Source of the DNA: Posidonia oceanica
Lineage: Eukaryota; Streptophyta; Magnoliopsida; Alismatales; Posidoniaceae
DNA length: 64,000 bases
Reading direction: 5' to 3'
Assembly: GCA_037176725.1 (NCBI GenBank)
Contig: JAZBRS010000057.1
Coordinates: 84,093,501 to 84,157,500 of the forward strand
Part shown: positions 33,561-45,700 of the stretch, piece by piece
Position numbering within the stretch: the first letter of the stretch is position 1
How the letters are laid out: every line of letters begins with the position of its first letter
Translations under genes and position numbers: made by a program
Notes under the pieces: generated by a model
What the model saw: only the letters and a program-made list of their open reading frames with translations
Database searches by the model: none
What the model was told of the DNA's origin: nothing

Positions 33561-36500
33561 TGTTGACACCCCATTTTGACAGGCTTGATCAATTGGAATC
33601 TCCTGTAGCTTCTGGATTCAAATTTAGGTCCAAACCTACACAATCCTCTTCATCCTTCTCTCCAAAACTAGCCAAACTTAACCTAGAATTACACCCCTTT
33701 CCCAAGCCCAAAAACTACCCAAAAACCATAGGAAAACTCACTATTCCCAACTTAGCAAACCTACCCAAAAACCCTCAAAATTTCAAACCAAAAGCACTCC
33801 CAAAAACCCTAGAAAACCTAAGTAAAACTACCCTTTTTCTACACCTCAAAGCCCTTCCAAAACATGCCCAAAACCAGACCAAAATCCTAGGTCGAACACT
33901 AGAGACCCTAGGCCACACATTCCCCAAATTTCACCACTTTCCAAACCCCCTAACCCCTTCATTTACCCAAATTATCCTTTTCTCTCTCCTAGATTATCCT
34001 TTTCTCTCTCCTCTCTCTCTCTCCTGATTATCCTCCTTCTTTTCACCCCCTTGTCTCCCTTCTTCTTGCCTGGCTATGGCCCCCCCTTGTGCATCTATCT
34101 CTTCTGAATCTTATTTATATTTTTACCTTATTTTTAGCATTTTCATTGGCTTTCTAAAAAATGTTTTCTTTCAACTCTTCCTTTTCCTCTTTACTCCTCC
34201 ATTTCTCCCTTTCTTCTTCCTTTTCCTTCTCTTACTAAATCTCTAAAAAATCCTTAAAAAACCTTTAAAACCCTAAAATAAAAGGAAAACAAACCAAAAC
34301 CCTAAAATAAATAATTAAAAAGTTAAACAAACAATTAAAAAACCAAAACCTGACTAAATCTAGCTAAAATGGAAAAATAAGAATGCAACTTAAAAATGCA
34401 AAACAAACAAAAAGAAAAATGCTGTAAAATCAAGGAAAAAACCAAAATATAATCAAAACAAGTAAAAATGAAGACCCTACTAAAAACAATCAAGAAAACA
34501 AATCCTAAAAGAAAGGAAACACTTAAGAAATGCTAGGGCTAGTAATTAAGAAAGAAAAACTTAACTTAACAATTCTAAAAGAAACAATTCGAACACTTAA
34601 TTAAAAAATAAAAACAAACAATCAAAATGTAAGAACAACTAATTAAAAACTTAACAAGAAAACCTAACCTACAAAATATTAAAAGAACTTAACAAACAAA
34701 AATAAAAAACAAATCAAAGAAGACTTAAGAAAAAAGGGCTAAAATCAAAAGCCAAAAATCACTCTAATTAATCAAAAAACAAACTTTAAAAAATCCTAAT
34801 TAACATCCCAAGTATTTAACAAGAAAAATGTAATTAAAAAACAACTTAACAAACATTTAAACAAAATAAAAAACAAATCAAGAGCAAAGAAAACCCTAAA
34901 AACCCTAATCAAAACTAAATCTCTTTAAACCTAATTAACCAATTAAAAACAACCATTAAAAAAGTTAATCAAAGTCCTAACCTTAAGCACAACTATTCTA
35001 AAAACCTTTTCTATTTTTTTTTTATTTTTATCTTTTTTTATTTCCTTCTTCTTTCCCCTCTTCTTTTCCCTTTCTTCCTTTCTTCCTTTCTTTCTATTTT
35101 TTCTTTTTTTCTTGGGCCCAGTCCGGCCCGTTCCCCTCCTTCCTTCTTCCTTTCTTTTTTTCCTTTTTTTCCTTTCACGCGGAGCCCGGCCCGCAGTCCA
35201 CAGCCTTCTCCCTCCTCTTCCCTCCTTCTTCTTCTTCTTCTTCCTCAAATTTCTCCCGCCAGTGTCCCTCTCCTCTTCAAAAAAATTTGATTTCTCTTCT
35301 CCCTCCCGATCACCTCAACCTCCAACTCATCTCCACCTCTCTCATGTCTCAGCAGTTTCTCTAGGGGGCATTACTTGCCATCACCTCCGGCCGTCCTTCC
35401 TCTCCAGCAGCAGCCTCCCACCGGTGGAATTTGAATTCCACTGCGCGCTTCTCCTCCCTAGTAGCTGCTTAAAACCCCGAGCATCCTCCTCCTTCATCGC
35501 CCTTTGGTCGTCCGAGAGAGAGAGAGAGCATCCAGAGCCCAGAAGCCACCCAGAACTCCCTTCTCTTCCCACTGAAATCAAGCCCTCTTCCTCTTCTTCC
35601 CTTTCATCCACACCAGAGCCCAAAACAGCCCTCAAACTTCTCCCAATTCCGTCCCCAAATCCACCCAAACAACCACCATTTCAGGCCTTCCTTCCACGCC
35701 CCGAACCACCTCTGAATTCACCCTCCATCACCCTGAAAACCCAACAGAACCCAACACTTCTCAAAATTCCCAGCACTGCAACCCACCAAATCCCTCCAAA
35801 CTCCACCTAGCAACTCCCCAGAATCTCACCTTCTAAACCCACCTGAGCTTTAGCTCTAACCCTCACCACAGACCGAATCCATCACCACAAACACCTCTGC
35901 CCATTTCTTCTAGAAAATCACCCAGTGACCAAACTTCTTCTCCAGCCCCTTCCCAGCCCTCCTGAGCATCTAGAAACAGTCACGAACCCTCCAGAAGCTC
36001 GCCGGCACCCTCCTCTCGATCCGAAGAGCAGCAGACACTCCTATCCACCTCCGGTTGCTTCTTGAGCACCCACTGAAGCCGAATCTTCCTCCAGGCCGTG
36101 AAGCTTCGCTCCGGACGTCCAGGAAGCTCTGGAGTACTCCACTAATCCATTCCCACCACTCCCGAGCCAACGACGAGCTCTGCAATAGCCAGACGATCTC
36201 CGCCGGCGATCACTGAAGCACCAGACGTCGGGGGAACTCCTCAGCTGCGGAATCAGGTACCACTCTTCTCCCTTAGTCTAGTTTTTCTCCTCTCGTGCTT
36301 CCTGGCCTGTTAGAATAGGATTCCAACCCCTCTTCCGCCGAGTCGTCGCCGCCGTCGTCTCGTCTTCTCCGGTGAGCTCCGCGACTGGAATTGTCGCTTC
36401 GGTAGCAGAACTCGCATCCAGGGATCGCCCGAGCTCCGCACTGACTCCAGGATCACTCCGGTGGCTTCGAAATGCCACGACGACGCTCCGATCATCTTCC

Positions 36501-39345
36501 CTGCCTCCGAGCAGGTCTGTAGAGCTCTGTTCAGCTCTCCAACCTACTCCAGGCAGCACCAAGCCGCGCCGACGCCACTCTGAGCTCCGCCCGCCTTCGG
36601 AGAACGTTGCCAACCAACCAGCGCTTCCCCAGTAGCCCTTCTCCGGCGTCCATGGCCACTGGAAGCTTCTGCTACAGTGACCATGGCCGCTGGCTTTTTA
36701 CTGTAGCGTTATTTTTCTGTTAGTTAGCTATTTTGTTACTAAATTGCATTTTCAGTCCCTGTTTTTACTTTATTGTGTTCTGGTCCTACCTCTGTTTAAG
36801 ATTCATTTAATTCTGAATTTAAATCATATGAAATTGCATAAAAAATCTAAAAAATTAATTAATTACGTGTTAGTCCTTCTGCTGTGTTTTCTTTCAATGT
36901 TTATTTTAGTTTCGGCCCTCTGGTTTTCCATTTTTGCATGTTAGTCCTTCAATCATTAATCTGATTTAATGCTTATATTTTACCTTAGTAAATTGCATTT
37001 TTAAACCCTGTCTTTTTCATCATTTGCATTTTAGTCTTCTGTTCTGTTAACTTATGCATTTATTTTTCAATTTTTCTTACTACATTGCATTACATCCCCC
37101 ATACTTTCTGATTTTTGCATATAGGTCCTTCATTAATGCACAGCATACATTTAAATGCATATTTTACTTATAAAATTGCATTTTAAATCCTGCATGTTTT
37201 AAAAATTACATATAGGTCCTCTGCATGCTTATAAAAGTCATTTAAATGCATATTTTTGCTTATAAAATTGCATTTTAGACCCTACATATTTAAAAATTGC
37301 ATATAGGTCCTCTGTTTGCATTCTCATACCATTTAATACCACTGTTTTGCTTACAAAATTGTATTCAACCCCTGCATGTTTCAAAATTGCATGTTGATCC
37401 CCCATATGATTTCAAAACTTATCCTAATGCATGTTTACCTTATAAAATTGCATTTTGAACCCTGCATTTTGCAAAATTGCACTCAGACCCTCCAGTTTTC
37501 GAAAACCTTGCATAAAAGCCCCCTAACTTTTCAAAATCTTTGCATTTAGACCCCCATTTTTCAAAAATTGCACATAAGTTACCAAATTTTCTGAAAAATC
37601 ATCCTTAGGTTTTTTCTTGCATTTCTACATGCATTGCATTCATGCATCTTTGCATTTGGCATTCCTACACACACTTAAGCATTCTTAGCTCCCATTTACA
37701 TGGGAGGACCTGTTTTGCACATCCCTAGGACCTCCTGTACACCTAGATCCATCTTCTCCCTTGTTCTGGCCCCTCTGCCTTGAAGCTGGGATATCTTCTG
37801 ATCTGGCTGTTGGATCTTCTCAACCAAGCTACCTGGACGACCCCAGTGGAGCGCTCTTCAGCATGGACCAAGCAGTTCTCAGATCAGGCTTCAGATTTCC
37901 AAGGTAAGTCCTCCTGAACCCCTGCACAGCATTCATTTGCACACCATTTGCATTCCAAGCATTGTTTTCGCTTTCTGATTTCTCGAGCATGTAGATTAGG
38001 ACTTCCTCTTCTTATCTATCAACTCTGTCTCTTCTTTTCGCGTACTCCCAGTGTTTTGTGTTGCGTTTCCCCTGGATTCACCACTAATTGCGACTTCCCC
38101 CCCTTTTTCCACGATCCGATCGCATCGCAAGCTTTTGGCAGCGTGCGAGACACATCGTGGGACACTTTGGTGGGAAACAGTCACAAAACAGTGGTAATCC
38201 CTCCATTTGCTTCTCTTCCCCTTTGTAGGTCTTCACACCTACTTTGCGCGGTCCTTAAACAGTGCCTGTTCTCACACACACACTATTTTGCTTCCCCCTT
38301 GCTTCTCTTGTTCTCCCTCTTTGCATCTGCATCTGCATGGCTTTGTCGATGTTTTATTTCGCCTGCTTTGGCACCGTTTTGCGTGCCCGCTCTGTCTTTG
38401 GCACCGTTTTGCGTGCCCACTTCGTCTTTGGCACTGTTTTCCATGCCTACTTCACTTTTGGCACTGCTTTGCATGCTGGCTTTGTTTTCTCGCACCGTTT
38501 CGCGTGCCGCTTTGTTTTCTTGCGCCGTTTCACGTGCCAATTTGTTTTCTTACACCGTTTTGCATGCCACTCTGTCTTTTGTGCCGTTTTGCGTGCCGAT
38601 GTTGTTTTCTTGCACCGTTTCGCGTGTCGCTTCCATTTCTCGCATCGATTCACGCGTTTTACGTCGTTTTCTCTTGCATGTTGCCCGCATTGCTTGGTTT
38701 TACCGCTGTTTTGCTTTTTCACTTGCATTTGCATATAGGACAGTGATGCTTACTGTCTGGAGTTCTCACGAGCCAGGTTTCGACCAGTTCGGAACACAGA
38801 CAGCGTTGCTGAGCACTTAGACTGCACGTTTACTTTCCTGTTTACACTTATGAGCATTCATTCAGGCATTTATTGGCATTTAGGCATTCAAACCTGCATT
38901 CTCCTGCATATGCGAGTGTAAGCCTAGAAAGACCGATTCTTGGGCATGTTGGGGGTGCCTAACACCTTCCCCGCACGTAACAGGAGTCCTTGCCCAGTCT
39001 TTTCGCCCATAATGACCATATTGCCCTTATCCTAGGCATGAGTCATTTCATTTGCATTCATTTGCATTTGTTTTCCTTTGCATTGCTTTGCATTGCCCCC
39101 TTTGTTTGGTTTTGCGTGTTAACTCACGCATTTCCCCCGGTTTTCCTTGTCTTCCGATAATAGACACAATGGCGACTCTGAATTGTCTTATCTTCTTCTT
39201 TTCTTATCTTTTCTCCTATGTTTTAAGTGTTTTCGAGTTGAGCCCTCCTCCTTGGACATAGCTGCTTACAGTGAGCTTGATTCCGATCGATGCACGCGAG
39301 CTTCTAGTAGTGTGCATGGACGATCTGAACACCAGGATTACTACA
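33561..39345 (+). mobile_element. Element B, 5' LTR (complete, 5785 bp)
   Basis: It begins TGTTGACACC at 33561 and ends ...GGATTACTACA at 39345, one base before the PBS. The same head recurs at 60902. The head differs from LTRs A and C, while the 3' half matches them: a donor-like CAG|GTACCAC at 36254-36263, a TGCATTT-rich AT stretch (36740-37680), a strong donor-like AAG|GTAAGT at 37901-37909, TTTTGCGTGCC-type repeats (38360-38660) and the conserved GGGGGTGCCTAACACC block (38949-38964). Open frames inside are low-complexity. Confidence 0.95.
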
Positions 39346-39346
39346 G

Positions 39347-39364
39347 TGGCGACTTCGCTGGGGA
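39347..39364 (+). promoter_or_regulatory. Element B primer binding site
   Basis: TGGCGACTTCGCTGGGGA stands one base after the LTR end. Compared with A, two neighbouring bases are inverted (TTCG for TCTG), which weakens the match to the tRNA primer and fits an old element. Confidence 0.8.
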
Positions 39365-40671
39365 TGCTAGACTTCGGCTTTCATTTTGGCTTTTCGCTCG
39401 CCGCTTTTGCAATTCTGCTTGCCTTTGTTTGCCTCTTTGCCTGTTTTGGTCGCTCTTCTGTGCAAACTCCTAGTGAGTCACCTCGTGGCTACTTTGCTCA
39501 GGTTTTGCACCTCCTTTGCCTTGGTTTGTGCTCTGTCTTGCTCTGCTTTGCCTCTGTTGCTTGCTTACTTATTTATTTCCTCGCTTCTGCTCTTATTTGC
39601 TTTACAGCTTACCTGTCTTTACTCTTTTTATCTTGCTTACTTATTATTGTTTTATTTCCTGCACGATGCCTATCTACACACTTGTTTGGCAACAATGCAT
39701 GCTTTTTGAATGATGAATGCTTTTTTTACACATTTGCTATGTCACTACGCACGCACATGCCCTGTATATATGCCTTTTGACATGATAAATGCTTTCTCTT
39801 CACTATCATGCTCACGAACACTCGCACATGCCATGCACCTGCCTTTTGCTGTGTTGTATGCTGTTTGCCTGCCATACTTGACTGATTTTCTTCCCTTTTG
39901 CACATGCCATGCCTAGGATAGTAGAGACTGTTTGCTCTCCCTATGGTTAACTAAAAATGGCAAGTAAAAAGAACTTCTAGGAGCAACTAGAGACTTCAAA
40001 CAATCCTACACCCCCTTGGGTTAATAAAATGCGCAAGATAAAAAAACTTTAAGCATTTGCATAAGCATCATATAGGGCATGCATTCTTCTCATCTAAGTC
40101 CACCTATTAGTTTGCGAAGGATGGTCCTGACCTCTTGTTCCACCGCTTTTGGCGTGGGCCAAGTCAGTCGGTCTGTCCCCCCTTTGTCCAGGGGTCGTGT
40201 CGGTGTAGTGGAGTGTACTGCCCATGCTTTGGCGGGGTCAGGGCCACCAACGCACCACCCTGTTATTTCCTCAGCTCTGGCTAGGAGTTCGATAGGGAGA
40301 CTACTTTTTCTGACCTGAGTCAGTGACCCGTACACCTGGGGATACCCGAAGTAGATCGCCTACTAGGATACACTAGATAGGTGAGGGGGGCATACTAGAA
40401 AGCATACATATCATTCATGCCATCTAATTTAACTCATTTGCATCTGTCTTTTAGTTTCTAATCCTTGTTTGTCTCTGCCTGTGTCAGCAGTGATCGGTAA
40501 GCGAGTTCCCCTTGCTAGAGCTTGAGTACTGACTCTTTCTGACACCCCTATTGCGACCTTGTTCGCGACCATTCCGCTTCTGAGCTATCCGCCTTTGCGA
40601 CGATAGCTCTTATTAGGAATCGCCGTTTGCATACCCGTCGCAGCCCTATTCTCATGCGCTCTAGGTCAGCA
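39365..40671 (+). other. Element B leader between PBS and gag
   Basis: No gene. It matches A's leader in opposite orientation. Near the gag start it has a pyrimidine-rich run ending GTGTCAGCAG (40481-40490), a good 3' splice-site candidate, followed at once by TGATCG|GTAAGCGAG (40491-40505). Confidence 0.6.
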
Positions 40672-42770
40672 ATGGCCCAGTACGTCAGTGAGCCTCTCTT
40701 TACTCCTGTCACGGAGGGTGTTTCCGCTCCGGCCCCTCCGGTTGCTCCTTCTGCCCCTTTTGTTCCCCCTCCGACACCAGGGTTTCCTCCCCTGATGCCT
40801 CTAGGATCTCAGTATGTCCCGGGACATTGGCAAGCATCTCTTCCTCCGGATCCGGTCGCCGAGTCTATCTTGATGACCGTTACTCACGTTTCGGAGACGC
40901 CATTGCCCCATCCTTCCCAAGGATACGTCGCCTTTGACATCCCTCCTACTGTTGCTGCGACTTTTGCTATAGCACCTACTCTTCCCGGACAGTCTGTGTC
41001 CGTGCCGTTTGCCTCTCAATCCTCGCCGGCACTGCACTTCAGCGTTCTTGCTGATGGAACACCTGAGGCTCAGTACCAGCACCTGATGGAGCTTGCCTAG
41101 AGACTACAGGGCATGGCTCTATCGGTTCGTCCCTCCTGTGCTCCTGTCGTTCCTGAGGTTCCTTTGAGGCCAGTTCCTGCATTTCATGCATCTACCTCGA
41201 CACCTCCGCCTCGACCATCATCTCAACTGCTCACGGTTCCGACGATGGGGGCCCGTTTACCGCCTCCTTCTGCACAACACTTGGCACAGCATGCTCCTCT
41301 TCCCCCTGGTGGTTAGTCCTTTGGATTGGCTGGAGCCCAGTACCCCACTGGCTCGCTGTCTGGCACCCCGCCTGTACAGCAACTGGTGCTCCAGCATCCT
41401 ACCCCTCCCACAGCACAGCATGTTCTCTACCCTCCTCCCTTGCATCAGGCCCAGAACCCTGCATTCATCCCTGCATACACAGTTACCCAGCACGGATACG
41501 CCGGCCATCCCATCGCTCCACCAGGTGACGCTATGGTAGATCCGGAGGAGCACTTAGGTGCGACCCATTCGGCGTATGTGCTCACTACCCCTACCGATCC
41601 CTCTCCTATGGCAGCAAATCCAGACCCCATCAACAACCGGATGGACGTCTTGGAGAAGGCACTACGACTAGTGCAGGGTACTGAGCACCAGACCTACCAA
41701 TTTCGGGACCTCTGCTGCTTTCTAGAGGTAGTACTCCTTCCGAAGTTCAAAATCCTGGACTTCGACAAGTACAATGGTAGGGGTTGCCCCGTAGCACACC
41801 TGAAGGCATATTGCGGTGATCTTGCTCAGCTTCAGGCTGACGAGAGGTTGCTGATCCGCCTGTTCCAGAAGAGCTTGACCGGGCCGGCACTCAAGTGGTT
41901 CACATCGCTTGATATGTCAGCCATCAAGACTTGGAATGACCTCAGTCAGGCGTTCCTGGAACAGTACTCCTTCAACCTCGATCTAGTCCCAAAGCGGGCG
42001 GACTTGATCGCAATTAAGCAGAATTCCAACGAGCCATTCGGGGAGTACGTTGGCCGTTGGCGTGCCCTTGCTTCACAGGTTCGAGATAGACCCTCTAACG
42101 AGGAGTCTATTGTGATCGTTATCAAAGGGGCGCAGCCATCTCTTGGAGCTCTGCTTAGCATCCAACCAGTCACTACTTTTGCAGCACTCATCCGAGCTGG
42201 AGCGCGTGTGGAGAGTTATTTGCAGAGTGGCAACTTCCCGGCTCTCTCTGCGTTCGCTAAGCAGTCCGTGATCAGCAGTAACAGTGCCAACAGCAGCACC
42301 TCAAACAACAACAGTGGTAGCAGCAACAACCGTCCAAAGAAGAAAGACTCGCTGAAAATCGCTGTTGCATTCGTCGACTCTCCTGTTGTGCCTATTCACT
42401 TGCCGTTTCGGCCTGCCCCAGCTCAGATGGTGTATGCTCCTGCACCTAGGAATCCACCCACACCACAGATCACAACCACCGCTAGACCGGTCTACCCCGC
42501 CGCACCGGTTCAGCAAGGCTCATACTAGAGGCAAAGAAGGCCACCCACTGAGAAGCGGAAGTTCGCCCCACTGGTGGAACAGCTCACGGTCATCTTGCCG
42601 AAGGTTGCATCGCTCTTGAAGTTCTCGGAGGTTCGCCCGCCCCCAAATCCTTTGCCGTATTGGTTTAAGGCGAACCTCTTCTGTAATTTCCATCGAAGCG
42701 TCGGGCACTCGACGGACAATTGCTACTCCCTGCGGAACGCTATTCAGGACCTAATCGAATCGGGAACGAT
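40672..42770 (+). pseudogene. gag: Element B gag, with premature stops
   Basis: This is the homologue of A's gag, with the same start MAQYVSE at ATG 40672. Stops interrupt it at 41098-41100 (CAG in A, TAG here), 41314-41316 and 42526-42528. The gag core is preserved (KFKILDFDKYNGRG, LKWFTSLDM, FLEQYSFNLDL), followed by an Asn/Ser run and then an intact zinc knuckle, C-x2-H-x4-H-x4-C, at 42682-42723. Gag runs without a stop into the pol frame here, which supports a fused gag-pol ancestor. Confidence 0.85.
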
Positions 42771-45700
42771 TGTGATTGACACGCACGACACATCCACTCA
42801 AGCACACGCACATGCATCTGTACATTCAGCTGTTCCCCCTCATTCTGGCATCATCTACCAACCTCTACCGGAGCACACTTATCCGGGAGGGGCCTACTAC
42901 CTCAAGCATTCACTCTGTCTTCCCTTCTGGGCCTACTACCTCTGTCGTAGACCCTTTTAATCTTATTTCTGATATCTCTGAGCCTTTCCCTATTAATCTC
43001 TATCTCGCAGCAGTTGCCGGCTCCGAGTCGGGAGTTCACATGATCTGACCGTGTGCCAGGTCGGAGCGCTCCTTCGCGCCCCTTACTGTGCTTCCTCAGG
43101 CTCAACCCCCTGTACATCTCCTAGCTAGGGCCCAGCCTAGATCCCCTGTCCACCTCTTAGGGTGACCTTAGCTAGAATCCCCTATACATCTTCTAGGCAG
43201 ACCTCAGCCAGCCCCTGCCTTCCCACCCCAACAACCTTACCATTTAGATAGACCTCAATACCTAGTAGGTCCCCCTGTAACCCCTCCTGTGCTCGCAGCA
43301 CGTGCTCCGGTGGTTATTGATTTAACCCTGGACACCCATCGCGTCCCTTACAGCTACGCCACAGAAATGTGTGCAGAAGTAACGTGATTAGGGAGGGTCT
43401 ACAAACCCCCAGCACCGGTAGTTAGGCCAAATTACCCTGAACCTGCTATGCCCCCACCCTCTAACCAACCCACAGCAGATCCGGCCTCTAACCAACCTGT
43501 AGCAAGCCAAATCCCTACCCAACCTGTAGCAGCCCAATCTCCTGCCACTACCCCTTTAGAGCTTGCCAAAACTACCCCTCCTGCTGCCAAGAAAAACCAA
43601 CCCAAAGCTGACATAACCTCTTAGCTTAAGAAGGTCAAAGCCGACATTTCCATTTGGGACCTAATCCACACCTCTGCCGAACACTGCGAAGCTTTTCTTC
43701 GCATCTTCCAAGCCGCCCGTGTGTCCCAATCTATTGAGCCTTCGGCCTTGGAAAGCATGGTAGGGATGATTGTGGAGCCCCAGGTCATCTCTTTTATGAG
43801 TGATGAGCTACCTCCGGCGGGGATTAATCACAATCAACCCCTGTTTGTCACAATTCAGTTCAAAAACTTTCGCACTCCCCTAACGCTGGTTGATAACAGG
43901 TCAGCCCTTAACGTCTGCCCCTTGCGTACTGCAACTAAGCTCGGATTCAAAGCCGAGGATATCACACCAGCCATGGAAGGAATGACAGCTTTTGACAACA
44001 CCCACCATCTCTGGGGATCCTGATTATTCCTCTTGCCATTGGCCCGGTCGTATTCGATGTAGAATTCTATGTCGTCGACTTGAAGCCAAACTTCAATTTC
44101 CTGCTTGGGCGCCCTTGGCTCCACAAGCATCAGGTCCTTCCCTCGACCCTCCATCGAATGATAAAGTACCGTCACGGCGATGATGTCATTGTCGTCATGG
44201 TGGAGAACTTTGAGAAGGAGCGGATCGAGGCAGTCTCCCCCGTCTCTTCACAAACTATCCCGTTTGACCCTGAGACTTCCGAAGCCTTGTATCGTGTTAA
44301 CCAGTGCGAGTCGGTTAACTTCATTCCTAATCTCGAATGCGCCAACTCCTTGGCCGTTCACAACAATCCTTTTGGAATGGTCGAGAATGTATGTCACAGG
44401 TGGGGTTACATAAATGGTACACCGCTCAGGCGTCACGGCCAGGGGATCACAGAGCCGATCGTGGCGGTAGAGCGGAGGAAATCTGAAGGCCTCAGTTATG
44501 AGCCCAAGCCCAACGAAGATCACTGCTTTCAACTCAAGGATCCGGAACCAGCCATCCCTAGAGACCTCACTAACTTCACCAGTGCAGGAGTTCTGGGATC
44601 AACAGATGATCAAGTCACGGTGCCGATAGAAGATTGGGTCTGCATTGAGGACTACTACTCAGATGAGGAGCAGTCTGGTGCAGTAGAGGCAGTCCCAACT
44701 GGTAGCAAGGCTCTGATCAGCACAGAGGTGCCATGGTCAGTTTGTTTGGCTCTTCCTTCAGTAGATACAGCAAGCAATTCAGCAGACTTTGTGGCAGAAC
44801 TGACAAGCTCTTACATTTCTGCAGCCACATCTACATTACAAGCACAAGCAGCAGCAGCAGCTCAGAAGTCAGAGACACTCCTTCTGGCATAGTCAGGCAG
44901 GCTACCTGCGGTTGCAGTTGCATCAGTATCGCTGTCACTCTCTCTGGAGGGACAGTCAGTCAATTCAGTCAGCAGCGCGACTCGGCCCACTTCAGCAGCC
45001 GCATCACCGAGAATGCAGTCGGTGCAGTCCGCTTCACATCCTCCTGCCACAAAACAGCAACTCTCATGGCAGACCCCCATGGCGTCAGAGGCTGCACTCT
45101 CACAGTCACAACCAGATGCAGAGGACCAATTGAGCACCATAATCTCCTGGCCCTTGAGCCCTCAGAAGAGCGCCTCTGCTTGCCCTCTAACTGCAACAGT
45201 GACCCTGGCAGTGTACCCGTCTGTGGCCCCGCTGACTAGTCTGTTTGGATCTCCGATGCCGAAGCTACCGCTATCAGGCGCGCCCATGAGCCAGACCATC
45301 CAAATACCAAGGGCAGCGATCCATCTTGCAGTTGGGCCATAGCCACAGGCCCCCGGCGCCTACTACGTCGACTCACCCTCGGATGAGGAGGAAGGAGTGG
45401 CGATAGAAGCCCAGGTCGATTCATGGATGTCTGACTTAGAGTTACTTTATCAAGAACAGCTCAAGTCGATAGTAGAAGACTTGGAGGAGCACCAAGCCGC
45501 AGAAAGGAAAGGGAAAGCCATGGCTACAGACCCTCCTTTGCGAGAAGACCATGCCTCTATCATGGTCCTGGAAGAAGACTCAGCAGTACCGGACTCTCCT
45601 AGACCAGATGAGCTCATCACTCAGCAACCAGAAGGCGGGTCTAGGTGGTTTGTGCAGCACATGCCTCACTTAGGCAGTGTAGCAAGCGGCAGTGCCCAGA

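Noticed and set aside
35112..35810. Ser/Pro-rich frame of 232 codons in LTR B
   Set aside because: It is low-complexity C/T-rich LTR sequence and the frame is not kept in the 3' LTR at 62474 onward.
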